From contig NZ_JAJSON010000005.1 of assembly GCF_022410465.1 (NCBI RefSeq), positions 1-64,000 of the forward strand: 64,000 bases of DNA, given 5' to 3'. Shown here piece by piece: positions 57,306 through 64,000 of the stretch (position 1 is its first letter; each line of letters opens with the position of its first letter). Below the pieces are notes generated by a model. That model was not told the DNA's origin and did no database searches. It saw only the letters and a program-made list of their open reading frames with translations. The stretch is from Christiangramia crocea. GTDB lineage: Bacteria; Bacteroidota; Bacteroidia; Flavobacteriales; Flavobacteriaceae. The position numbers were made by a program, and so were the translations under genes.

Positions 57306-57337
57306 TTGTTGTAAATTAGAAAAGCTTATTATATTTG
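57306..57337 (+). promoter_or_regulatory. Promoter of tRNA-Ser
   Basis: TATATTTG (57330-57337) is an exact -7 element. TTG occurs at 57306-57308 (21-base spacer) and again at 57309-57311 (18-base spacer). It lies 11 bp before the tRNA. Confidence 0.7.
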
Positions 57338-57348
57338 CAACCGCTAAA

Positions 57349-57433
57349 GGAGAAATGGCAGAGTGGTCGAATGCGGCAGTCTTGAAAACTGTTGAGGGTC
57401 ACACCTCCGGGGGTTCGAATCCCTCTTTCTCCG
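57349..57433 (+). tRNA. tRNA-Ser(UGA)
   Basis: The acceptor stem GGAGAAA (57349-57355) pairs with TTTCTCC (57426-57432), with discriminator G at 57433. The anticodon loop reads CTTGAAA between GCAGT and ACTGT, giving UGA. The long variable arm is that of a class II tRNA, and the T arm has GGTTCGAATCC. CCA is not encoded. Length is 85 nt. Confidence 0.97.
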
Positions 57434-57440
57434 CAAAGAA

Positions 57441-57466
57441 AAAACCGCAACGGATGTTGCGGTTTT
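57441..57466 (+). terminator. Terminator of the tRNA-Ser gene
   Basis: A perfect 11-bp stem (57441-57451 with 57456-57466) with a 4-base loop is followed by a T-run. It lies 7 bp beyond the tRNA. Confidence 0.88.
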
Positions 57467-57571
57467 TTTGTTTTAAGTCAGTTTCAGATCTGGCAGATCC
57501 GTTAGAAAAATTGAGATACTTCATTTCTTTCTTCTAAACATATTGTCAACATTCACAACTGATGCTTGTAG

Positions 57572-57880
57572 TTATTTTCGATGCCATCTTCTGGTAAACC
57601 AACAAACACATAATTGGAGGAATACAGTTAGTAATATGGAGATGAGTAAATGTTGCAGAATAAGAGATGTGGGTCCAGAGAGTATAGTTGGATGAGGGAA
57701 AACATTTTCCGGGGAATCTTCAATGATGAAACCCATAACTCCGAAAGTCAGAATTAACGCTATGTACAGGCTATAAAATATACCGTTCTTTTGTCTGGTC
57801 CATTTATAATAGACAGCAAAGGATACCCAGAATACCCACAGAATCCAGAGGATTAGAAAGTAGGAGGTAAGGTTTGCCAT
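57572..57880 (-). CDS. Small membrane protein of unknown function
   Basis: A 102-residue protein with about three hydrophobic segments (5-24, 35-52, 73-93), tryptophan-rich at the N-terminus (LWILWVFWVSF) and basic at the C-terminus (WFTRRWHRK). No family recognised. It stands between the tRNA terminator and the DUF1080 gene on the reverse strand, 109 bp after the DUF1080 start side, with no shared operon signs. Coding status rests on length, hydrophobic pattern and normal composition. Confidence 0.55.
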   Translation of the reverse strand: MANLTSYFLILWILWVFWVSFAVYYKWTRQKNGIFYSLYIALILTFGVMGFIIEDSPENVFPHPTILSGPTSLILQHLLISILLTVFLQLCVCWFTRRWHRK

Positions 57881-57989
57881 GTTTGAACTGTCTTTCTGAA
57901 TCTTCAGGATGAGAAAAATAAGATTAAATTCTTCGCATCGTTCATTATGAACTAAGGATAATAATCAATTATTATTTCTCAATTGTTAA

Positions 57990-58775
57990 TTAAAGCTTTC
58001 TAACCCAGATATTCCTGAACTGCACCGGGGTGCCATGGTCCTGGAGAGCGATCACATCTTCGCCATGGGCTTCAGGATAGTTGTGTAAGCCAATATAAAG
58101 GGTAAGGCCCTGTATACTGGTGTTGTGTTGCACTACGACTCCATTGTGTAATACAGTGATCCTGGCGGGACTTTCCAGGTTGCCGTCTTCCCCAAATCGC
58201 GGAGCGGTATAGATCACATCGTAGGTGTTCCATTCGTCAGGAGAACGCATGGCATTTACCAGGGGCGGCTTATCTTTGTATATGCTTCCTGCCTGGCCGT
58301 TGCTATAGGTCCGGTTGTTGTAAGAGTCAAGTATCTGCAATTCATACCTGTTTTGAAGAAAAAGACCACTGTTTCCCCTTCCCTGTCCCGAATACTGGAC
58401 CTCATCTGGGGCGCTCCATTCAAGGTGTAACTGTACATCGCCGAACTTCATTTTTGTCTGAATGCCGCCGGTGCCGGGAACTACTTCAAAATACCCATCT
58501 TTGATGGCCCAGGGTGCCGGTTTACTGGTGTCTTTCTGGCTCACCCAGTGTTCCAGACCGTTAGCATTAAAAAGTTTAATAGCGTCTGAGGGAGCTTCTC
58601 CAGGCTTGTCTCCAGGAGTGATCACTTCTACCTCGGGTTCCCAGATCTCCGTCATTTCCGGTTTCATGGGCATGGGGGATTCTTCGGGTGGTGTGGTGGG
58701 ATAGTTTTTTTGAGCAATAGCAGAGGTGGAAGCTAAAATTAGGATCGTCAACAGATAATGATGGCTTTTTTTCAT
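57990..58775 (-). CDS. DUF1080 family exported protein (3-keto-disaccharide hydrolase-like)
   Basis: A 261-residue protein with a signal peptide (LLTILILASTSAIAQ). A proline/glutamate-rich linker (about 22-65) precedes a concanavalin-like jelly-roll domain. LFNANGLEHWVSQKDTSKP, GNSGLFLQNRYELQILDSY and the C-terminal GTPVQFRNIWVRKL are typical of DUF1080. Family members include 3-keto-glucoside hydrolases acting on oxidised glycosides. It probably acts in the periplasm or outside. No sugar dehydrogenase neighbour supports a specific pathway. Confidence 0.87.
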   Translation of the reverse strand: MKKSHHYLLTILILASTSAIAQKNYPTTPPEESPMPMKPEMTEIWEPEVEVITPGDKPGEAPSDAIKLFNANGLEHWVSQKDTSKPAPWAIKDGYFEVVPGTGGIQTKMKFGDVQLHLEWSAPDEVQYSGQGRGNSGLFLQNRYELQILDSYNNRTYSNGQAGSIYKDKPPLVNAMRSPDEWNTYDVIYTAPRFGEDGNLESPARITVLHNGVVVQHNTSIQGLTLYIGLHNYPEAHGEDVIALQDHGTPVQFRNIWVRKL

Positions 58776-58934
58776 GAAATTTTATTTACTGATTCAATGC
58801 TTCTAAAATAAACACTTTTTTATGGCTTCAGCCAGAAAATAGAGAAGAAGAGAGCAATATTTCTTTTTAGACTTAAATGAATGGAAGCAAATAAGAGGCT
58901 GAAGTATAAAGAATAGACAATCAGGATTCCTGAT

Positions 58935-59108
58935 CTAAGTCTTCATTTTTCTTTCATTAAGGTAAGCCTTATCGGTAAGGTCCAGGATCATAGGGGTGAT
59001 ACTCGTTTTGCCGTTTTTGATGGCCCATCGATCAGAGTCCTCTTCTTCAGGTTCTACTGGAAAAACTGTGAACCAGTAATGCTGCCTTCCTATAGGATCC
59101 TTTCCCAT
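58935..59108 (-). CDS. 57-residue ORF resembling the SurE C-terminus (possible remnant)
   Basis: The reverse frame runs from ATG (59108) to TAG (58935) and is preceded in frame by a stop two codons upstream. The peptide begins MGKDPIGRQHYWFT, has an acidic middle, and contains DSDRWAIKNGKTSITPM followed by LDLTDKAYL. The order DP.GR..YW, TD/SD..A...G..S+TP, DLT matches the last part of SurE 5'-nucleotidases, which are about 250 residues long. The catalytic N-terminal part is absent here and upstream. It could be a decayed gene end or a free-standing small protein. It was not searched against databases. Confidence 0.5.
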   Translation of the reverse strand: MGKDPIGRQHYWFTVFPVEPEEEDSDRWAIKNGKTSITPMILDLTDKAYLNERKMKT

Positions 59109-59270
59109 TCTTTAAAATTCGTCTCTACTCCCGAATGAGATTTCCACTAATATAACGGGTATATAAAATTTAAAAACCGGCTGAAAATTTTCTCACTATC
59201 AGACTTCGGAAACGACGTTAAATAATATCTAAATTTATTTATCAGAACAAATTTTTAGTATCTTTATGAC

Positions 59271-59351
59271 TGTCATTCAGGGTGCTACATTAAGTTGAGC
59301 TGAGAATACACCCGTAGATTGTCTGGATAATGCCAGATAAAGAGTATGACA
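59271..59351 (+). promoter_or_regulatory. TPP-riboswitch-like aptamer without a downstream gene
   Basis: The thiamine pyrophosphate aptamer signatures occur in order: GGGTGCT (59280-59286), GCTGAGAATACACCCGTAGA (59299-59318) and CTGGATAATGCCAG (59323-59336). Closing helix P1 is TGTCAT (59271-59276) with ATGACA (59346-59351); P2 pairs GGGTG with CACCC; P5 is TCTGG/CCAGA. The usual ACCTGA ... CGTAGGGA arms of P4 are changed to ATTG ... ATAAAGA. These could extend P5 into a continuous helix (59319-59321 with 59338-59340) and remove the internal loop that holds the pyrophosphate. The next genes are all on the other strand. Confidence 0.6.
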
Positions 59352-59353
59352 TT

Positions 59354-59397
59354 CAAAGGGAACAGTTAATGTGAAATATTCATTTTTGTTCCCTTTG
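59354..59397 (+). terminator. Hairpin after the TPP-like aptamer, also downstream of the export operon
   Basis: A perfect 11-bp stem (59354-59364 with 59387-59397) encloses a 22-base loop that can itself fold (AATG...CATT). On the forward strand it could be the expression platform of the aptamer; on the reverse strand it lies 18 bp after the TolC stop. T-runs on both sides are weak. Confidence 0.5.
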
Positions 59398-59414
59398 TTA
59401 CTTTTAAAGAATTC

Positions 59415-60806
59415 TCAAATTTCTGGTATCCTGGCCATTATTCTGAATAGTTCTGCTTTGCTGTAAAGAAGTTTATTCTGCAGTAAGATGTTCTTTTGAC
59501 GGGCCGCTATCAAACTGGATTCCCTTGAATTCACAAGGAAAACTGAACTTTCTCCCAATTCAAGCTTTCTTTCTTCTGCGCGAAGCATTTTTTCATAGCT
59601 GTCTATGAGGTTGTTCATTATTTTACTCTGCTCACTGAGTGACCCTACTTCTGTCCTAAGTGAGAGGATCTTGTTCTGTAAGGTCACACGTTGACTTATA
59701 AGATCAAATCCTGCGTTCTCAAGTTTTAGTTTGGCCAGTTGCAGTTCACCTCTTTCTTTTCTCAGGAACAATGGAATGCTGAAATTCATTCCAAATTTAT
59801 AATCATCATAATTAAGGCTGTTAATTCCCTCAATTTCACTGCTAAGAAAGTTGTATTCGAGGTCAAGTTTGGGGAGGAGCTTGTTTGCTTTTAATTTTTT
59901 ATCAAATTCAAATGCCCGAATCTTATAATTCAAAGACCGTAATTTAGGATGATCATCTAGATCAGAAAGTTCATTTATCTCAAGGATCTCATCTAACTTT
60001 ACCGGTAATTCCCTATCGGGGAACATATTTTCCTTCAGTTCCAGTGGCGTATTTTCCTGTCCCCATAGAAAATTAGATAGGTGAAGAGATGCCTTCATGT
60101 AATCAAGTCTTGCCTGTTCAAGATTTAATTTACGGTCCTGGACGGTAAGACTGGCTTCAAGGGTATCTATGGCCGGTTTGTCACCAAGTTCATAACTTTT
60201 TACAATTCCCTTGAAGCGGGTTTCAGCATTTTTGGCGAAGTTCCTGTAAAGCAACAAGTGTCTGTAGGTTTTCAACCAGTCAAAATAAGCCAGCGAGGCT
60301 TCATACAGTATACTGTTTACAGCGATTTGTCGCTCAAGTTCTGACTGCTCCCGAAAGATCCTTGCCTGTTTTAGAGAAGCCATTCTTTCATTGATGAGAA
60401 GTCCCTGGGCTACAGGGATGGCAATTCCTGCAGAAAATAGGCCGTCTTCAGGTGTCTTATTCTGTGGATTCAGAAATTCACCTGAGTTATTTTCAAATTT
60501 TGCTTTAAGTTCAATACCATACCAGGTTGGGATCTTAAAACTGGAAGTAAGAATATCATAATATTCAGTCTGCTTGAAATCTTTTCGGTCATAATCCACT
60601 TCAATTTTAGGGTCAAAATTTCCCCTGGATTTTCTTACTTCAGCTTCAGCCCGGTCTACCATTATCCCGGCCTGTTTCACTACGGGATGATAGGTTTTGA
60701 CCATATTTAAATATTCTCTGAAGCCAAGCGAGAGACTGTCTGTTTCCTGTGAACTGAGTAAGGAAGGCAGAATTAACAACAATATGAAAATCCCAGTGTG
60801 CTTCAT
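59415..60806 (-). CDS. TolC-family outer membrane efflux protein
   Basis: A 463-residue protein with a signal peptide (about 1-18) and two long helical outer-membrane efflux repeats. The first runs through YHPVVKQAGIMVDRAEAEVRKS and the GAGI-like FSAGIAIPV strand; the second starts near DDHPKLRSLNYKI, with FGMNFSIPLFLRKERGEL as its membrane strand. It should form the exit duct of a type I-like export system. It overlaps the HlyD gene by 4 bp (ATGA), and the ABC gene lies upstream. Confidence 0.9.
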   Translation of the reverse strand: MKHTGIFILLLILPSLLSSQETDSLSLGFREYLNMVKTYHPVVKQAGIMVDRAEAEVRKSRGNFDPKIEVDYDRKDFKQTEYYDILTSSFKIPTWYGIELKAKFENNSGEFLNPQNKTPEDGLFSAGIAIPVAQGLLINERMASLKQARIFREQSELERQIAVNSILYEASLAYFDWLKTYRHLLLYRNFAKNAETRFKGIVKSYELGDKPAIDTLEASLTVQDRKLNLEQARLDYMKASLHLSNFLWGQENTPLELKENMFPDRELPVKLDEILEINELSDLDDHPKLRSLNYKIRAFEFDKKLKANKLLPKLDLEYNFLSSEIEGINSLNYDDYKFGMNFSIPLFLRKERGELQLAKLKLENAGFDLISQRVTLQNKILSLRTEVGSLSEQSKIMNNLIDSYEKMLRAEERKLELGESSVFLVNSRESSLIAARQKNILLQNKLLYSKAELFRIMARIPEI

Positions 60807-62149
60807 TTTTTTTGTTCAATTTTGTTTTCAGGATCATAATAATTTGGAGGGAAACCATTAAGATGGCGCCATATCTCATACCAGATTGGTACATCCTCCA
60901 AAAGAGCCAGTGTATTTGCTCCAGAGCCTATTCTAAGGGCATCGGGCCATTCGTGATCTTTAGAATCCGGGGCCAGTAATACCCTGTATTTTCCATTCTC
61001 ACTGATATAATTTTCTATAGCTACGACCTCTGCACCATAGGTCCCATAAGAAACATTTGGCCATCCGCTGAATACAATTGCAGGCCAGCCGTCAAATCTT
61101 ACGCGAACTTTCTCTCCTACATGAAGCAAGGGTAAATCCAAAGGATTTACAAAGGTTTCCACGGCAAGATCATAATTAGCCGGCATAATATTTACCAGTT
61201 TTTCTCCTTCCTTGAAAGTTTCACCTATACCCCCAAACAGGGCCTTATTAATGTAACCGTCCTGCGGAGCTCTCACATAATAGAGATCTTCCCTTAGATC
61301 ATAATTAACATAGGCATTCTCAAGTTTACTTACTTCTGCTTCAGTATCGAATCTCATTGACCGTGCTGTAGATCTTTCGCTCTTTGTTTTTGAGATTTTA
61401 TCACTATATTCAGCGGTGATCCTGTTTATTTCCAGTTTTGCATTTATAAGTTCGTTTCTACTTGCCATCAGTTTATTCTGCTGTGAAATAAACTTAGCCT
61501 GGTTTTCCTGGAGTTTCAGCCTTTTTTCTTCAACATCGGTAACAGCCTTCAGGCCTTCCTCCTGCAATTGTCGGGTTCGGTTATATTGTGTTTCGGCTAT
61601 ACTAAGATTGGTCTTTGCCGCTTCCAGGTCTATACTATCGCTTAGAATTTTTAATCTGGCCTGTTCCAGTTTATTCTGGGCCTGTTCCAATTTAAGTTCC
61701 CTTTCCTGGTTTAAAGCAATTATCTGGTCTTCCAGGGCTTCTATCTTTTCATCATAAGAAACCAGGGAGTTTGATTTGGCCCTCACCTGATCACCGGTTC
61801 TTTTTACGAGCTCAGGGTCCATATATTCATTTTTGATCTCAGTAATATGGAGAATAGTATCTCCTTTTTCCACGAAATCCCCTTCTCTTACAAACCACTT
61901 GTTGATCTGTCCCGGGATGGGAGATTGAATGGTTTGAGGGCGATGTTCCGGGTTTAGGGTAGTGACTGAGCCTGTTCCGGAGATCGTTTGAGTCCACGGA
62001 AGAAAAAGGATAATGATACCCGCTGCGCTGAAGTATTTCAGAAAGCGATTGAAATACTTATAATGCCGCTGGTGGAAAACCTTTTTGCCAGCTTCGTATT
62101 GGCTAAGGTCCACCTTTTCGTGCAATGTATTTTTGGTGATGTTTAACAT
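60803..62149 (-). CDS. HlyD-family periplasmic adaptor
   Basis: A 448-residue membrane fusion protein: one membrane helix (about 38-55), a lipoyl half-motif (PGQINKWFVREGDFVEKGDTI) near 80-100, and long coiled-coil hairpin helices (about 125-285). A second lipoyl half with VRAPQDGYINK follows, then a beta-barrel domain (VGEKVRVRFDGWPAI). It bridges the ABC transporter and the TolC-like duct. It begins 2 bp after the ABC stop. Confidence 0.92.
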   Translation of the reverse strand: MLNITKNTLHEKVDLSQYEAGKKVFHQRHYKYFNRFLKYFSAAGIIILFLPWTQTISGTGSVTTLNPEHRPQTIQSPIPGQINKWFVREGDFVEKGDTILHITEIKNEYMDPELVKRTGDQVRAKSNSLVSYDEKIEALEDQIIALNQERELKLEQAQNKLEQARLKILSDSIDLEAAKTNLSIAETQYNRTRQLQEEGLKAVTDVEEKRLKLQENQAKFISQQNKLMASRNELINAKLEINRITAEYSDKISKTKSERSTARSMRFDTEAEVSKLENAYVNYDLREDLYYVRAPQDGYINKALFGGIGETFKEGEKLVNIMPANYDLAVETFVNPLDLPLLHVGEKVRVRFDGWPAIVFSGWPNVSYGTYGAEVVAIENYISENGKYRVLLAPDSKDHEWPDALRIGSGANTLALLEDVPIWYEIWRHLNGFPPNYYDPENKIEQKK

Positions 62150-62151
62150 TT

Positions 62152-63816
62152 TTATAAACTGTTTTTTATCTCTCCGTTTTCCAGACTGATTTTTTTATTG
62201 GCGTATTTCCTCCAGATCCTGTCCTGGCTAGTGACGATTATAGACCAGTTCTGATTTGGGCTGAAAAGAAAATTTAGGATCCTTTCAACTTCAGTTTCAT
62301 CTATCTGGTTAAGAGGATCGTTCAGGATAAGCAAATGCGGTTTTCTAACTATACTTCTGGCAAGTACTATCTTTTTTGCAATAGTATGGGGAAGTTGCCT
62401 TCCTTCCGGAAAAATTACGGTATCGAGTCCTTTTGGTTGTTCTTTTACGAAATCGATAAGCCCTGTATCTCTTAATACTTCTGATATTTCCTTTTGTGAT
62501 ATGGTTTTATCTCCAAAAGTGATATTCTCCAGCAAAGTACCTTCAAAGGGGCTTTCCTCTGAAATGGATTGTCCTAATAGAGAACGATAGTGGTTCAGAT
62601 TGATATTCTGAAGTGAAATTCCATTGATGTAAATCTTTCCTGAAGTAGGTTCTAATAAACCGGCTATGATTTTAAGCAGAGTGGATTTTCCTGATCCATT
62701 AGGACCATCAAGTATGATCTTATCTCCGGGTTCAATTTTAAGATTTATATCTTTCAGGATCTCTGCACCATCTGCCGTAACATATCCAATATTTTTAAGT
62801 TCTATGGTAAGGGAAGCATTCTCTGAAAAGCTTTTATCTTCATTAACAGGTTCCAGTTCCTTATCTACCACCTCACCAAGTTTTTCAAGTGAAGTAAGTA
62901 CGTCGTAAAAGTTCTCTAAGCCTATGATCATTTTTTCTACCGAACTAATTATGAGTAGTATAATGATTTCGGCCGCTACAAACTGGCCTATATTCATCTG
63001 TTGGTTAAGTACCAGCAATCCCCCGATGATCAATAATCCAGCCGTAACCAGAACCTTAAAAATGATCATTTGTATGAATTGTAATCTTAAGATACGGAAA
63101 TGGTTCTCCCTGGCATCAAGGTATTTGCTAACCAGCTTATCGTTTTTTGTGATCGCCAGGTTGGTGCGGCCCGAGATCTTAAAACTGATGAGGGTACGGG
63201 CTACTTCCTGAATCCAGTGAGCAATCCTGTACTTCATTTTGGATTCTTTAATACTGGTATTTAATCCCGCTTTTCCTGTAAAGCGAAATACCAGGAAAAT
63301 TAGAAGAACCAGTAGAATGCCATAGATTATGAAAAATGGATGATATAATGATAAAAGGATGAGCCCGAAAGTGATCTGGAATATTGCAGCAGGGAAATCA
63401 AGAACGAGTTTTGAAATTCCCTTTTGTATGCTCAAAACGTCAAAAAAACGGTTAGCCAGCTCAGGAGGATAAAAGTTATGCAATTGGGACATCTTGATTT
63501 TTGGAAATCGATAAGTGAACTCAAAAGAAGCCCGTGTGAATATCTTTTGCTGAACATTTTCAAGGATACGTATTTGCATAAGCTGAAGTATCCCTACAAA
63601 TCCAACTCCCAGTGTAACCAGGCTTACAAGCACTATCCATGAAGTTGAAATACGGGCACCCTGGATAAGGTTAATGATAGCCTGGATTCCAAGGGGCACA
63701 GATAGATTGACAATTCCTGCAAAGATCGCATAGTAGAGGATCTGCATGAAATCTTTCTTTTCAAGCTTTAGAAGCCCTGTAAATCTTTGCCAGGTTGTGA
63801 GGGTGGTCTTAGACAT
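62152..63816 (-). CDS. ABC transporter permease-ATPase with non-consensus catalytic motifs
   Basis: A 554-residue fused transporter: six membrane helices (about 25-305) and an ATPase domain (about 335-554). Walker A (GPNGSGKST, 371-379), the Q-loop Gln416 and the D-loop (505-506) are normal. The signature LSGGQ is replaced by LPHTI (475-479), Walker B ends LILND instead of LLLDE (Asp to Asn at 499, Glu to Asp at 500), and the switch histidine appears to be Ser530. It lacks an N-terminal C39 peptidase domain. With HlyD and TolC genes it makes a complete export system; the cargo is unknown. Its start overlaps the upstream frame by 8 bp. Confidence 0.9.
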   Translation of the reverse strand: MSKTTLTTWQRFTGLLKLEKKDFMQILYYAIFAGIVNLSVPLGIQAIINLIQGARISTSWIVLVSLVTLGVGFVGILQLMQIRILENVQQKIFTRASFEFTYRFPKIKMSQLHNFYPPELANRFFDVLSIQKGISKLVLDFPAAIFQITFGLILLSLYHPFFIIYGILLVLLIFLVFRFTGKAGLNTSIKESKMKYRIAHWIQEVARTLISFKISGRTNLAITKNDKLVSKYLDARENHFRILRLQFIQMIIFKVLVTAGLLIIGGLLVLNQQMNIGQFVAAEIIILLIISSVEKMIIGLENFYDVLTSLEKLGEVVDKELEPVNEDKSFSENASLTIELKNIGYVTADGAEILKDINLKIEPGDKIILDGPNGSGKSTLLKIIAGLLEPTSGKIYINGISLQNINLNHYRSLLGQSISEESPFEGTLLENITFGDKTISQKEISEVLRDTGLIDFVKEQPKGLDTVIFPEGRQLPHTIAKKIVLARSIVRKPHLLILNDPLNQIDETEVERILNFLFSPNQNWSIIVTSQDRIWRKYANKKISLENGEIKNSL

Positions 63817-64000
63817 TATCTTTCATGTTTAATACGCTAATAATAAGGTGCCGGAAATAAACAGGAGGCATTACCTTTTTATTGCAATCTGTTATTGAAG
63901 TGAAATGGTCTTTTAAAAAATGCTGATGCAAGGCTCCTTCTATGATCATACTTGCCAGGCTTCCCGGATAAGGATAGGAAGATTGCACTTCGAGGATCAT
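63809..64000 (-). CDS. C-terminal part of a gene cut by the window edge, possibly a TetR-type regulator
   Basis: At least 63 residues are visible, and the frame stays open to the window edge. Visible pieces are GSLASMIIEGALHQHFLKDH and YFRHLIISVLNMKDNV. It ends by overlapping the ABC start (ATGTCTAA), so it heads the export operon. A helical C-terminus in that position is compatible with a TetR-family regulator, often found next to HlyD/TolC systems, but the DNA-binding part is outside the window and this is a guess. Confidence 0.4.
   Translation of the reverse strand: MILEVQSSYPYPGSLASMIIEGALHQHFLKDHFTSITDCNKKVMPPVYFRHLIISVLNMKDNV

Noticed and set aside
58911-58935. Palindrome ATCAGGA-T-TCCTGAT
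   Set aside because: Perfect, but only 7-bp arms with a single central base, no T-run, adjoining the end of the SurE-like ORF; too weak to call a terminator or operator.

Overview
The window looks like chromosome of a marine-type Flavobacteriaceae bacterium (phylum Bacteroidota), close in character to Gramella/Christiangramia. The evidence is the gene content: Bacteroidota-type RNA polymerase omega, PorD and a type IX secretion sorting tail, DUF6095, DUF4249 and DUF6913 proteins, a SusC-like receptor, and an RprXY-like two-component pair. Promoters also fit, with the TTG / TAnnTTTG elements of this phylum instead of sigma70 boxes. I see no insertion sequence, prophage, CRISPR array or integron, and nearly everything is core housekeeping.

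Layout. 1-61: the 3' end of a 5S rRNA and its terminator. 194-5385: a small lipoprotein, then a reverse-strand run MFS exporter > TonB-dependent receptor > DUF4249 lipoprotein > DUF6095 protein. 5.5-13.5 kb: reverse-strand housekeeping (monomeric isocitrate dehydrogenase, rplS, trmD, a long-form GAPDH, an HtrA protease). 13.7-16.9 kb: forward cell-wall cluster (dapF, GNAT, mltG, a lysozyme-like protein). 16.9-23.2 kb: dnaA, LMW phosphatase, RsmI-like methylase, thioesterase, YigZ, EamA transporter, HAD phosphatase, ribD. 23.3-30.1 kb: prmC, LOG protein, VOC protein, ligA, VanX-like dipeptidase, a membrane protein and a DUF6913 protein. 30.1-36.1 kb: dapA, then the compact run bamD-rpoZ-coaBC-porD-recN. 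36.3-42.2 kb: fabI, glycosyltransferase, YbbR protein, coaE, histidine kinase and response regulator. 42.4-47.2 kb: a 1623-residue secreted multidomain protein with a T9SS tail. 47.2-54.5 kb: a reverse-strand group (miaA, ion channel, exonuclease/GIY-YIG fusion, YggS, DUF1015, 3-hydroxyacyl-CoA dehydrogenase, Gfo/Idh/MocA). 54.6-57.4 kb: pcm, M28 peptidase, SGNH esterase, tRNA-Ser(UGA). 57.6-64 kb: small membrane protein, DUF1080 protein, and an export operon (ABC - HlyD - TolC) downstream of a gene cut by the window edge.

The most unusual items are not the large genes. At 59271-59351 (+ strand) lies a TPP-riboswitch-like aptamer followed by a strong hairpin but with no forward gene behind it; its pyrophosphate-sensing helix is altered. 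The adjacent export ABC protein has non-consensus residues at its signature motif, Walker B and H-loop. A perfect 16-bp hairpin at 7904-7940 looks like the terminator of an unannotated reverse-strand transcript. Two very short ORFs occur in gaps: a 57-residue one at 58935-59108 that resembles the C-terminus of SurE, and a 22-residue one at 10353-10421. Further regulatory candidates are direct GTTAA repeats 11 bp apart upstream of the histidine kinase and mutually exclusive hairpins at 42184-42237.

All family names come from reading the sequence and recalling family motifs; no database search was run.
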